Below are positions 30,020 to 40,150 of a DNA stretch of 44,897 bases, one piece after another. The notes beneath the pieces were generated by a model, which did not search any database, was not told the origin of the DNA, and saw nothing but the letters and a program-made list of their open reading frames with translations. Within the stretch, counting starts at the first letter, position 1. Each line of letters begins with the position of its first letter. The translations under genes and the position numbers were made by a program. The stretch comes from an uncultured Pseudomonadota bacterium (GTDB lineage: Bacteria > Pseudomonadota > Gammaproteobacteria > Steroidobacterales > Steroidobacteraceae): NCBI GenBank assembly GCA_937920275.1, contig CALGVD010000051.1, positions 1 through 44,897 on the forward strand, written 5' to 3'.

Positions 30020-30616
30020 GTGACGGGAGTGGCCCTCAAGTTGGTCGTCGGTCTCGGCAATCCGGGCGGCAAGTACGCCCGGACGCGCCACAACGCCGGT
30101 TGGTGGTTCGTGGAGGCCTTGGCGCGACGCCATGGCGCCGAGTTCCGTGCCGACCCACGCCACCAAGGCGAGGTCGCGAGGCTGCGTCTGACGCTGCCGG
30201 GCGGCGCCGTGAGCGAACTTTGGTTGCTCAAGCCCACGACCTTCATGAACAAGAGCGGCGGTGCGGTCGCCTCCCTCGCGCATTTCCACCGGATCACCCC
30301 TGCGGAGATGCTCATCGCGCACGACGATCTCGACCTGCCGCCCGGGATCGCACGCTTCAAGCTGGGCGGTGGCCACGGCGGCCACAACGGTCTGCGCGAC
30401 ACGAGCCTCACGATGGGGCCGGACTACTGGCGGTTGCGGCTCGGCATCGGCCATCCCGGCCACAAAGATCTGGTCGTCGACTATGTCCTGCAGCGCGCTG
30501 CGATCGAGGATGAGGGTGCCATCGAGGCTGCGGTCGACCGATCGCTCGACGCGCTGCCGGTGCTGCTCGTCGAGGGCGCCGAGAAGGCCATGAACCGCCT
30601 GCACACCAAAGATTGA
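30020..30616 (+). CDS. pth: Peptidyl-tRNA hydrolase
   Basis: Pth releases peptides from stalled peptidyl-tRNA. The 198-residue protein shows VGLGNPGGKYARTRHNAGWW with the catalytic His24, LKPTTFMNKSGG, IAHDDLDLP and GGHGGHNGLRD. The GTG at 30020 has GGAG five bases upstream; a second in-frame GTG at 30029 is possible. It follows rplY and precedes ychF, a common set. Confidence 0.96.
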   Translation: MTGVALKLVVGLGNPGGKYARTRHNAGWWFVEALARRHGAEFRADPRHQGEVARLRLTLPGGAVSELWLLKPTTFMNKSGGAVASLAHFHRITPAEMLIAHDDLDLPPGIARFKLGGGHGGHNGLRDTSLTMGPDYWRLRLGIGHPGHKDLVVDYVLQRAAIEDEGAIEAAVDRSLDALPVLLVEGAEKAMNRLHTKD

Positions 30617-30634
30617 CACCGAAGGACACATAGC

Positions 30635-31726
30635 ATGGGAATCAAATGCGGCATCGTCGGCCTGCCCAATGTCGGCAAGTCGACCCTCTTCAACGCGCTC
30701 ACGCGTGCGGCCATCGCGGCCGAGAACTACCCGTTCTGCACCATCGAGCCGAACATCGGCATCGTACCGGTGCCCGACCCGCGGCTCGATGCGCTCGCCG
30801 CCATCGTCAAGCCCGAGCGTATCCTGCCGACCACGGTGGAGTTCGTGGACATCGCAGGCATCGTCAAAGGTGCCTCCACCGGCGAGGGTCTCGGCAACAA
30901 GTTCCTCGCCAACATCCGTGAGGTCGATGCCATCGCGCATGTCGTGCGCTGTTTCGTCGATGAGGACGTGGTGCATGTCAGCGGCCGCATCGACCCGCTG
31001 TCGGACATCGAGATCATCAACACCGAGCTCGCGCTCGCTGACCTCGAGACCGCCGATAAAGCCCTGCAGCGTGCAGAGAAAGCCGCCAAAGCCCAGGACA
31101 AGGACGCCATCAAGGCCCGCGAAGTCATCCGCCGGGTCCGCGAGGCGATCGACGCCGGCACGCCGGTGCGCGCCCTGTCGTTCGACGACACCGAACGCCC
31201 CATCGTGCGCGGCCTGCAATTGATGACCTACAAGCCGGTGCTCTATGTCGCCAATGTCGCCGAGAGCGGCTTCAAGGACAACCCGATGCTGGAGGCCGTG
31301 AAGGCGCTGGCTGCGAAGGAGGGTGCGCAAGTGGTCGCCGTCTGCGCGGCGATCGAGGCTGAGATCTCGCAGCTCGAGGATGCGGACCGCTCGGAGTTCC
31401 TCAAGGATCTTGGCCTCGAAGAGCCCGGTCTCAACCGCGTGATCCGTGCCGGCTACGCGCTGCTCGGTCTGCAGACCTATTTCACGGCGGGCCCCAAAGA
31501 GGTCCGCGCCTGGACGGTGCGCGAGGGCGCGACCGCGCCGCAGGCTGCGGGTGTCATCCACACCGATTTCGAGCGCGGGTTCATCCGAGCCGAGGTGATC
31601 GCCTTCGACGATTACATCGCGCTCAAGGGCGAGCACGGCGCCAAAGAATCCGGCAAGCTGCGGCTCGAGGGCAAGGAGTATGTGGTGAAAGAAGGCGATG
31701 TCATGCATTTCCGTTTCAATGTCTGA
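30635..31726 (+). CDS. ychF: Ribosome-binding ATPase of the YchF/OLA1 family
   Basis: The 363-residue TRAFAC P-loop protein has the G1 motif GLPNVGKST (9-17), a family FCTIEPN switch region, [10 protein letters not shown] and [18 protein letters not shown]-terminal TGS domain follows (ending [15 protein letters not shown]). YchF binds ribosomes and prefers ATP to GTP. An AAGGA Shine-Dalgarno precedes the ATG. Confidence 0.97.
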   Translation: MGIKCGIVGLPNVGKSTLFNALTRAAIAAENYPFCTIEPNIGIVPVPDPRLDALAAIVKPERILPTTVEFVDIAGIVKGASTGEGLGNKFLANIREVDAIAHVVRCFVDEDVVHVSGRIDPLSDIEIINTELALADLETADKALQRAEKAAKAQDKDAIKAREVIRRVREAIDAGTPVRALSFDDTERPIVRGLQLMTYKPVLYVANVAESGFKDNPMLEAVKALAAKEGAQVVAVCAAIEAEISQLEDADRSEFLKDLGLEEPGLNRVIRAGYALLGLQTYFTAGPKEVRAWTVREGATAPQAAGVIHTDFERGFIRAEVIAFDDYIALKGEHGAKESGKLRLEGKEYVVKEGDVMHFRFNV

Positions 31727-31753
31727 AACGGCCCCACCCGGCGCGCCATCGAC

Positions 31754-32344
31754 ATGACGGATGCCCTGCAAGCGCTGCTCGTCTCCACGGGGGTGGTCGC
31801 GCTCGCGGAGATCGGCGACAAGACGCAGTTACTCGCGTTGGTTCTGGCGGCGAAGTACCGCAAGCCCGTGCCGATCATCCTCGGCATCTTCGTCGCAACC
31901 TTGCTGAACCACGCCCTGGCCGGCCTGGTCGGTGCCTGGGTTGCAGCCACGGTCGGCCCGGAATGGATGCGCTGGATACTCGGGGTCTCGTTCATCGCCA
32001 TGGCCGCCTGGATCCTCGTGCCCGACAAGGTGGACGACGGGGAGGCCGCTGCGAGCCCGCTGCACGGGGTATTCCTCGCTACTTTGGTCGCGTTTTTTCT
32101 GCTCGAGATGGGGGACAAGACCCAGATCGCGACGGTCGCATTGGCCGCCCAATACGCGAGTCTCTGGGCGGTGGTCGCCGGGACCACCCTCGGCATGATG
32201 ATCGCCAATGTGCCGGCGGTGCTGCTCGGGGAGGTGGCTGCGACCAAGCTGCCGATGCGGCTTGTGCGTGGCATCGCCGCCGCGCTCTTTCTCTTGCTCG
32301 GGGTACTGGTGTTGGCTGGGGCGGGGGTGGGGGTGGGGGGCTGA
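31754..32344 (+). CDS. TMEM165/Gdt1 family (UPF0016) membrane cation transporter
   Basis: The 196-residue protein is a six-helix membrane protein built of two homologous halves. Each half carries the family motif E-x-G-D-K-T: EIGDKT near residue 19 and EMGDKT near residue 118. Family members transport Mn2+ or Ca2+; bacterial ones are mainly linked to Mn2+ export. The last ten codons lie in a G-run block giving a Gly/Val-rich tail. It starts 27 bases after ychF and may share its transcript. Confidence 0.9.
   Translation: MTDALQALLVSTGVVALAEIGDKTQLLALVLAAKYRKPVPIILGIFVATLLNHALAGLVGAWVAATVGPEWMRWILGVSFIAMAAWILVPDKVDDGEAAASPLHGVFLATLVAFFLLEMGDKTQIATVALAAQYASLWAVVAGTTLGMMIANVPAVLLGEVAATKLPMRLVRGIAAALFLLLGVLVLAGAGVGVGG
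32318..32340 (+). other. G-quadruplex motif at the end of the UPF0016 gene
   Basis: Four G-runs of 4, 5, 5 and 6 bases are separated by single bases (C, T, T), ending one base before the TGA. Short-loop motifs of this kind form very stable parallel quadruplexes in DNA and RNA. It lies on the coding strand, so also in the mRNA. Confidence 0.8.
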
Positions 32345-32402
32345 GTGGTCGAACCTCCGGATGTTGACCTTAAGTTCAATCAGCCTAGGCCGTCACAAAA
32401 CG

Positions 32403-32459
32403 GGCAGAAACCGTGATATCATTGATTGGACTGTCCTTATCGCTCTCGAGGTTTCTGCC
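32403..32459. promoter_or_regulatory. ompA leader with bracketing inverted repeat
   Basis: GGCAGAAACC (32403-32412) and its perfect inverse GGTTTCTGCC (32450-32459) are 37 bases apart. The right arm covers the end of the GAGG ribosome site and stops at the ATG. Between the arms is an extended -10-like TGATATCAT (32414-32422). TTGACC at 32364 is a possible upstream -35. The pair may be a looped operator, or, on a longer transcript, a stem that masks the start. Confidence 0.55.
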
Positions 32460-33599
32460 ATGTTGGATTCCCGTCCGGCCGTTGCGGCCGCCGTTTTGTT
32501 GGCCGCCGCGTTGCTCGCGCCGGTCGCCTCCGCCGAAGCTCCGTGGGAGCGTACCGACTGGATCGTCCGCGGTGGCGTGAGTCAGGTCGACCCGAAGTCC
32601 GGTGACCTCTCGCTGTCGCCGACCACCACGCTCGGCATCGATGACGACACCGGCTTCTCCTTCGATGTCACCGCAATGGTGTCGCAGAAGTGGGGCGTCG
32701 AGCTCTTCGCAGCACCCGCGCAGAACCACACGACCACCGCCATCACCGGGCGCTCGGTCGCGCAGTACGGCAAGGTCGAGCCGACCATCCAGACCCTGAC
32801 CGGTCAGTATCACTTCAACCCGCTCGGGCGCATGCGTCCCTATGTGGGTGCGGGCCTCGGTTACGCCCAGTTCTCGGGTGAGCGCCCCGCCGGCTTGTCC
32901 CTCGGCAGCTCCTGGGGCCCGGCCGCTGTGGCCGGTATCGACCTCGGCGTCACCCAGCGCTTCTTCGTGAACCTCTCGGCCCGCTGGGTCGACATGGAGT
33001 CGAAGGTCAAGCTCAACGGCAACCGCGTGGGTGATGTCGCCCTCGATCCGATGATCTATTCTCTGAACCTCGGCTACCGCTTCGGTGCCACCGCGGCGCC
33101 GGCCGTGGTCGCCGTCGCAGCCATCGCGCCTGCGGTGGTGGCGAAGCCGGTCGCACCGTTGGACAGCGACGGCGATGGCGTCATCGATGCCAACGACCTG
33201 TGCCCGGACACGCCGCGCGGCACGCGCGTCGGTGTGCAGGGCTGCCCCTGCGACCTCACGCTCAAGCTGAACTTCGCCTTTGACTCGTCGGCGCTGACCG
33301 ACTCAGACAAGGCCCAGCTTGATGCCGCAGTCGCGGAGCTCAAGCGCCTCAACTGGACGAGCGGCGTCATCGAGGGCCACACGGACTCGATCGGCTCCGA
33401 CGCGTACAACCAGAAGCTCTCAGAGCGTCGCGCTGCGACGGTCCGCGAGTACCTGATCTCCCAGGGCATCGCGGAGTCGCGCATGTCCCCGACCGGCTTC
33501 GGCGAGAGCCAGCCGGTGGCCGACAACAAGACCGCCGAGGGCCGCGCGGAGAACCGCCGCGTCGTCCTGCGCCGTACGGACTGCGAAAAGCCGCAGTAA
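32460..33599 (+). CDS. OmpA-family outer-membrane protein with OmpW-like barrel
   Basis: The 379-residue precursor has a signal peptide (likely cut after VASA, residue 25). Next is a beta-barrel of about 190 residues resembling the OmpW group (TDWIVRGGVSQVDP, a long Y-F-V pattern, RPYVGAGLGYAQF). A calcium-type thrombospondin-3 repeat follows (near 235, DSDGDGVIDANDLCPDTP). The C-terminus is an OmpA peptidoglycan-binding domain (NFAFDSSALTDSDK, IEGHTDSIGSDAYNQKLSERRA, GFGESQPVADN). It should link the outer membrane to the wall. Start codon ATG with GAGG nearby. Confidence 0.9.
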   Translation: MLDSRPAVAAAVLLAAALLAPVASAEAPWERTDWIVRGGVSQVDPKSGDLSLSPTTTLGIDDDTGFSFDVTAMVSQKWGVELFAAPAQNHTTTAITGRSVAQYGKVEPTIQTLTGQYHFNPLGRMRPYVGAGLGYAQFSGERPAGLSLGSSWGPAAVAGIDLGVTQRFFVNLSARWVDMESKVKLNGNRVGDVALDPMIYSLNLGYRFGATAAPAVVAVAAIAPAVVAKPVAPLDSDGDGVIDANDLCPDTPRGTRVGVQGCPCDLTLKLNFAFDSSALTDSDKAQLDAAVAELKRLNWTSGVIEGHTDSIGSDAYNQKLSERRAATVREYLISQGIAESRMSPTGFGESQPVADNKTAEGRAENRRVVLRRTDCEKPQ

Positions 33600-33619
33600 G
33601 TCCGGTCTTCGACCGATCC

Positions 33620-33653
33620 CACCGCCGGTGTCGCGCAAGTGGCACCGGCGGTG
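33620..33653. terminator. Bidirectional terminator between ompA and liuD
   Basis: An 11-bp perfect inverted repeat (CACCGCCGGTG and CACCGGCGGTG) lies between the convergent ompA and liuD genes. Only a weak TTT follows on the plus strand and no T-run is seen on the other. The position suits a shared terminator. Confidence 0.6.
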
Positions 33654-33679
33654 CCGTTTCTGGGGGGCGGAAACCGGGA

Positions 33680-35706
<2,027 letters not shown>

Positions 35707-35710
<4 letters not shown>

Positions 35711-36501
35711 GGCGCGTCCCGTCGTGCTGCAGCCGCGGCCAGCACCGCACCGATCCGCTCACGCGCCTCATCGGAGGCGCGCGCGTCGGCGATGCACTCG
35801 GCGGTGTGCCGGGTGAGGGTCTCGTCGATCGGTCGGCCGACGATGCCGCGCAGCAGCCGCTTGGTCTCCGCCAAGGCGCGCGGACCGCAGGCCTTCAGCG
35901 CGGCGACGAGCGGCGCGATGGCCTCATCGAGGGCGTCCGCAGGCACGGTCTCGCTGACCAGCCCGATGCGCAGCGCGGTCGCGGCGTCGAAGGGCAGGGC
36001 GGTGGTCATGTAACGCATCGCCTGACGGTAGCCGACCCCCCGCAGCACATACGGCGAGATCATCGCCGGTACGATCCCGAGCTGGGTCTCGGTGAAACAG
36101 AAGCGGCTGTCGTCGGCGGCGATCGCGATGTCACAGGCGGCGGCGAGGCCGATGGCGCCCGCGAAGCAGGCCCCGTGCACGCGCGCGAGCGTCGGCTTCG
36201 GGCAGGTGTCGATCGCCTGCAGCAGCCGGGCGAAGCGGCTCGCGTCGTCGATGTTCTGGTCGCGATCGAAGCCCGCGGCGCGCTGCATCCAACCGAGGTC
36301 GGCGCCGGCGCAGAACGCCTTGCCACGGCCGCCGAGCACCACCACGCGCACGCTGTCGTCCTGCGCGATCCGTCGCAACGCGTCGGTCAGCGCCTCCATC
36401 AAGGGCTCATCGAGCGCGTTGCGTTGTCCGGGGCGTGCGAGCCAGAGCCGCGCGATGCCGTCCTCGCACTCGATCTCGAGCCCTGTTGCGTGCTGCGTCA
36501 T
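35707..36501 (-). CDS. liuC: Methylglutaconyl-CoA hydratase
   Basis: The 264-residue crotonase-fold protein has GKAFCAGADLGWM (oxyanion loop), GACFAGAIGLAAACDIAIAA and FCFTETQLGIVPAMISPYV. In the leucine pathway it hydrates 3-methylglutaconyl-CoA to HMG-CoA. The ATG giving MTQHATGLEIE fits the normal family length. It lies ten bases after liuB and overlaps liuD (ATGA). Generic enoyl-CoA hydratases are similar, so context carries the specific name. Confidence 0.92.
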
Positions 36502-36511
36502 CGTGTCGTCC

Positions 36512-38119
36512 TCACATGCGGAACACGCCGAAGCGCGTCTCGGGGATCGGGGCGTTGAGCGCTGCGGCGAGGCCGAGCGCCAGCACCCGACGCGTATCAG
36601 CCGGGTCGATGATGCCGTCGTCCCACAGCCGCGCGCTCGCGTGGTACGGGTGTCCCTGGCTCTCGTACTGCCGCCGGATCGGCGCCATGAAGGCCTGCTG
36701 TTCATCGTCGCTCCAGCTGCCGCCCTTGGCTTCGAGCCCGTCGCGCCGCAGGCGCGCGAGCACCTGCGCAGCCTGCTCGCCACCCATCACGCTGATACGC
36801 GCGTTGGGCCACATCCAAAGGAATCGCGGCGAATAGGCGCGGCCGCACATGGCGTAGTTGCCGGCGCCGAAGCTGCCGCCGACCACGACGGTGAGCTTCG
36901 GTACTTTGGCGCAGGCGACCGCCATCACCATCTTTGCGCCGTGCTTGGCGATGCCCTCGTTCTCGTACTTGCGGCCGACCATGAAGCCCGTGATGTTCTG
37001 CAGGAAGATCAGCGGGATGCGACGCTGGCAGGCGAGCTCGACGAAGTGCGTGCCCTTGAGCGCCGATTCCGAGAACAGGATGCCGTTGTTGGCCACGATC
37101 GCGACCGGCATCCCCTCGAGGTGCGCGAAGCCGGTGACGAGTGTCGTCCCGTATCGCGCCTTGAACTCGTCGAACTCGCTGTCGTCCACGAGACGGGCGA
37201 TCACCTCGCGGATGTCGAACGGCGTACGCAGGTCCGTCGGTACGATGCCGCAGAGGTCCTCGGTCGGATAACGCGGCGGTCGCGGCTCGCGCAGCGCGAC
37301 GCTCGGTGCGGGCTTGGCACCGAGCCGCGCGACGATGCCGCGCGCGCGGGCGAGGGCTTCGGCATCATCGGCAGCGAGATGATCGACCACCCCGGAGAGC
37401 CGCGTGTGGACATCACCGCCACCCAGGTCCTCGGCGCTCACCTCTTCGCCGGTCGCCGCCTTCACGAGCGGCGGTCCGCCCAAAAATATCGTCCCCTGCT
37501 CACGGACGATCACCGACTCGTCGCTCATCGCCGGGACATAGGCGCCGCCCGCGGTGCAACTGCCGAGCACGACCGCGATCTGGGCGATGCCGAGGGCGGA
37601 GAGGTTCGCTTGGTTGAAGAAGATGCGCCCGAAATGTTCGCGGTCGGCGAACACCTCGTCCTGGTTGGGCAGGTTGGCGCCACCCGAATCGACCAAGTAC
37701 ACGCAGGGCAGACGGTTCTCGCGGGCGATCTCTTGGGCGCGCAGGTGCTTCTTGACCGTCATCGGATAGTAGGTGCCGCCCTTCACCGTGGCGTCGTTGC
37801 AGACGATCACGCATTCGCGCCCGGCGATGCGACCGATGCCGGTGATGAGCCCGGCGCAGGGCGCCTCGTCGTCGTACATCCGCAGCGCGGCGAGCGGTGA
37901 GAATTCGAGGAACGGTGTCCCCGGATCGAGGAGCAGCTCGATGCGCTCGCGGGGCAGCAGTTTGCCGCGGGCGAGGTGGCGTGCGCGGGCGGCTTCGCCG
38001 CCGCCGGCAGCGGCTGCATCGAGCTTGGCTCGCAGGTCGTCGACCAACACACGCATCGCGGCCGCCCGCTCGATGAACGGCGCCGCGCCAGGGTCGATCA
38101 CGGACTCGAGGATCGCCAT
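36512..38119 (-). CDS. liuB: Methylcrotonyl-CoA carboxylase carboxyltransferase subunit
   Basis: The 535-residue beta subunit transfers CO2 from biotin to 3-methylcrotonyl-CoA. It has the carboxyltransferase landmarks: [83 protein letters not shown] and [14 protein letters not shown]. The ATG at 38119 has a strong AAGGAGG Shine-Dalgarno and is the first gene of liuBCD. Geranyl-CoA carboxylase subunits are related, but the liu neighbours favour methylcrotonyl-CoA. Confidence 0.95.
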   Translation of the reverse strand: MAILESVIDPGAAPFIERAAAMRVLVDDLRAKLDAAAAGGGEAARARHLARGKLLPRERIELLLDPGTPFLEFSPLAALRMYDDEAPCAGLITGIGRIAGRECVIVCNDATVKGGTYYPMTVKKHLRAQEIARENRLPCVYLVDSGGANLPNQDEVFADREHFGRIFFNQANLSALGIAQIAVVLGSCTAGGAYVPAMSDESVIVREQGTIFLGGPPLVKAATGEEVSAEDLGGGDVHTRLSGVVDHLAADDAEALARARGIVARLGAKPAPSVALREPRPPRYPTEDLCGIVPTDLRTPFDIREVIARLVDDSEFDEFKARYGTTLVTGFAHLEGMPVAIVANNGILFSESALKGTHFVELACQRRIPLIFLQNITGFMVGRKYENEGIAKHGAKMVMAVACAKVPKLTVVVGGSFGAGNYAMCGRAYSPRFLWMWPNARISVMGGEQAAQVLARLRRDGLEAKGGSWSDDEQQAFMAPIRRQYESQGHPYHASARLWDDGIIDPADTRRVLALGLAAALNAPIPETRFGVFRM

Positions 38120-38175
38120 GCCACCTCCTTCAAACCTTGCGGCGCGGTCCAACGCGCTTGCATGGATCTATCGTG

Positions 38176-38186
38176 TTGTCGGACAA
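38176..38186. promoter_or_regulatory. FadR-type operator in the divergent liu promoter
   Basis: TTGTC-G-GACAA is a perfect 5+1+5 palindrome in the 97-base gap between liuB and liuA. It fits the TNGTnnnACNA consensus of FadR-subfamily GntR regulators. A GntR regulator gene is encoded just after liuA. For liuA, a weak TTGCAT (38158) and GACAAT (38182) pair at 18-base spacing would put the operator on the -10. Confidence 0.6.
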
Positions 38187-38216
38187 TCCTACCATCATCA
38201 AGGTCGGAGGCAAGGT

Positions 38217-39389
38217 ATGCCCGGGCTGGAAGCATTCGCGATCGATCCCGTCGAGGGTGAGGCGGCCGCTGAGGTTCGTGAGGCGGTGCGCCGGTTCGCG
38301 CAGGCGCGCATCGCGCCGTTCGCGGCCGACATCGACCGCAGCAACCAGTTCCCGGCGGGTCTCTGGCGCGAGCTCGGATCGCAGGGCTTGCTCGGAATCA
38401 CGGTCCCCGGGCGTTGGGGCGGGGCGGATCTTGGCTACCTCGCTCATGTGGTCGTGATGGAGGAGATCTCGCGCGCCTCGGCCTCGGTGGGCCTCAGCTA
38501 CGGGGCGCACTCCAACCTCTGCGTGAACCAGATCCGTTTGAACGGCAGCGACGCCCAGCGCGAGCGCTATCTGCCCAAGCTGGTCACGGGCGAATGGATC
38601 GGTGCGCTCGCCATGTCCGAGCCTGGCGCCGGATCCGATGTGCTCTCCATGCAGACGCGCGCCGAGCGGCGCGGCGATGCGTTCGTGCTCAACGGCCGCA
38701 AGATGTGGATCACCAATGGCCCGGATGCCGATGTCATCGTGCTCTACGCGCGCACCGACCCGGCGGCGGCGCCGCGTGGCGTCAGCGCCTTCATCGTCGA
38801 GGCCGGGTTCCCCGGCTTCTCGCGTTCGCCCAAACTCGACAAGTTCGGGATGCGCGGCTCGAACACCTGTGAGCTCGTGCTCGAGGACTGCGTGGTCCCA
38901 GCCGAGAACCTGCTGGGCGAACTGCACGGCGGTACGCGGGTGCTGATGAGCGGCCTCGATTACGAGCGTGCCGTCCTGGCCGGCGGGCCGCTCGGCATCA
39001 TGGCCGCAGCGCTCGATCTCGCCTTGCCCTACCTGCACGAGCGACACCAGTTCGGCGCGCCGATCGGCAGCTTCCAGCTGATGCAGGCGAAGGTCGCCGA
39101 TATGTATACCGAGTTCGCCGCCGCCCGTGCGCTCGTCTATGCGGTCGCGCGCGCCTGCGACGCGGGGCGTTGCCGGCGCCACGATGCCGCTGCAGCGATC
39201 CTGTTCGCCGCCGAGAAGGCCACCCGCATCGCGCTCGAAGCACTGCAGTGCCTCGGCGGCAACGGCTATATCAATGATTACCCGGCAGGCCGATTGGTGC
39301 GCGACGCCAAGCTCTATGAGATCGGCGCGGGTACCCAGGAGATCCGCCGCATGCTCATCGGCCGCGAACTCTTCGCGCAGTCGGCCTGA
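38217..39389 (+). CDS. liuA: Isovaleryl-CoA dehydrogenase
   Basis: The 390-residue acyl-CoA dehydrogenase oxidises isovaleryl-CoA to 3-methylcrotonyl-CoA, passing electrons to ETF. The FAD/substrate parts are clear: [21 protein letters not shown] and [15 protein letters not shown]. The catalytic base points to this subtype. Glu250 sits in [12 protein letters not shown], as in isovaleryl-CoA dehydrogenases, while the usual acyl-CoA dehydrogenase glutamate position in [12 protein letters not shown] is alanine. A GGAGG Shine-Dalgarno lies six bases before the ATG. Confidence 0.95.
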   Translation: MPGLEAFAIDPVEGEAAAEVREAVRRFAQARIAPFAADIDRSNQFPAGLWRELGSQGLLGITVPGRWGGADLGYLAHVVVMEEISRASASVGLSYGAHSNLCVNQIRLNGSDAQRERYLPKLVTGEWIGALAMSEPGAGSDVLSMQTRAERRGDAFVLNGRKMWITNGPDADVIVLYARTDPAAAPRGVSAFIVEAGFPGFSRSPKLDKFGMRGSNTCELVLEDCVVPAENLLGELHGGTRVLMSGLDYERAVLAGGPLGIMAAALDLALPYLHERHQFGAPIGSFQLMQAKVADMYTEFAAARALVYAVARACDAGRCRRHDAAAAILFAAEKATRIALEALQCLGGNGYINDYPAGRLVRDAKLYEIGAGTQEIRRMLIGRELFAQSA

Positions 39390-39400
39390 CGGGCGGCGGC

Positions 39401-40135
39401 GTGGTCGCGCGTTTCGCCAAGATCATGGTGGAGCCGGCTTACCGCAAGGTGGCGACGGCGCTCACCGCGCGCATCACGGCCGGTTCGCTCGGCCTCGGTG
39501 AGCGCCTGCCGAGCGAGCTCGAACTCGCGCGGCAGCTCGGCGTGCACCGCTCCACGGTGCGTGAGGCGCTGCGCGAACTCGAGTCGTCAGGGCTGTTGCG
39601 GCGCGAGCGCGGCTCGAAACTGATGATGGTGAGCCGGCCGGATCCGGAGCAGGTGGCGACGGGCGTATCGCGGGCGCTCACGCTGCACCACGCGACGGTC
39701 GCGGAGGTGTGGGAGACGATGACGATCATCGAGCCGCCGGTGGCTGAGATCGCGGCTCGACGACGCGATACGGAGACGCTGGCGGCATTGGCAGCCGTGG
39801 TCGCCGCCGCCGAGGATCCGCAGATGCCGCGGGCTGCCGCGCAGGCGGCCGATTTCTTCCGGGCGCTGGCGCGCGCGACGGGCAACGGCGTGCTGTCGCT
39901 CACCCAGGAGCCGCTGCTGCAATTGCTTGATTCATCGCTGCGCAGGTTGATCGAGGCGGTGCCGCAGTCGCGCTCACGCATCGCAGTCGCCCAGCGCCGC
40001 ATCCTCGCCGCGGTCGAGTCCGGCGATGCCGCCGCCGCGCGCAGCTGGTGCGATAAACACATCCGCGATTACCGCCGCGGCTTCGAGGTCGCGGGCATCG
40101 ATCTCTCCCTGCCCATCCCCTCCGGTATCGAATAA
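39401..40135 (+). CDS. GntR/FadR-family (FCD) transcriptional regulator
   Basis: The 244-residue protein (GTG start; ATG at 39425 is also possible) has a GntR winged helix, GERLPSELELARQLGVHRSTVREALRELESSGLL. A C-terminal all-helical FCD ligand domain follows. It lies 11 bases after liuA and 15 before bkdA1, so in the middle of the branched-chain pathway. A matching operator stands in the liuB/liuA gap, so it is the likely controller of both arms. The ligand is probably a pathway acyl-CoA or keto acid; this is inferred. Other bacteria use MerR-type LiuR or TetR-type LiuQ for this job. Confidence 0.88.
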   Translation: MVARFAKIMVEPAYRKVATALTARITAGSLGLGERLPSELELARQLGVHRSTVREALRELESSGLLRRERGSKLMMVSRPDPEQVATGVSRALTLHHATVAEVWETMTIIEPPVAEIAARRRDTETLAALAAVVAAAEDPQMPRAAAQAADFFRALARATGNGVLSLTQEPLLQLLDSSLRRLIEAVPQSRSRIAVAQRRILAAVESGDAAAARSWCDKHIRDYRRGFEVAGIDLSLPIPSGIE

Positions 40136-40138
40136 AAT
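40133..40138 (+). promoter_or_regulatory. Possible -10 box of the bkd operon
   Basis: TAAAAT overlaps the stop of the GntR gene in an AT-rich patch just before bkdA1. No good -35 is seen 17 bases upstream. If used, the message would start about six bases before the ATG; read-through from liuA-gntR is just as likely. Confidence 0.3.
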
Positions 40139-40150
40139 ATTGGGGTGACC

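Noticed and set aside
29654-31771. A 705-codon minus-strand frame across rplY, pth and ychF
   Set aside because: It crosses three conserved genes and their junctions on the other strand; its composition is that of a shadow frame.
36092-37900. A 602-codon plus-strand frame opposite liuB and liuC
   Set aside because: The minus strand holds clear carboxyltransferase and crotonase motifs; the plus frame has none and no ribosome site.
38101-38220. Search for a MerR-type LiuR operator at the liu promoter
   Set aside because: No MerR gene and no long-spaced MerR-type promoter are present; the FadR-type palindrome explains the site better.
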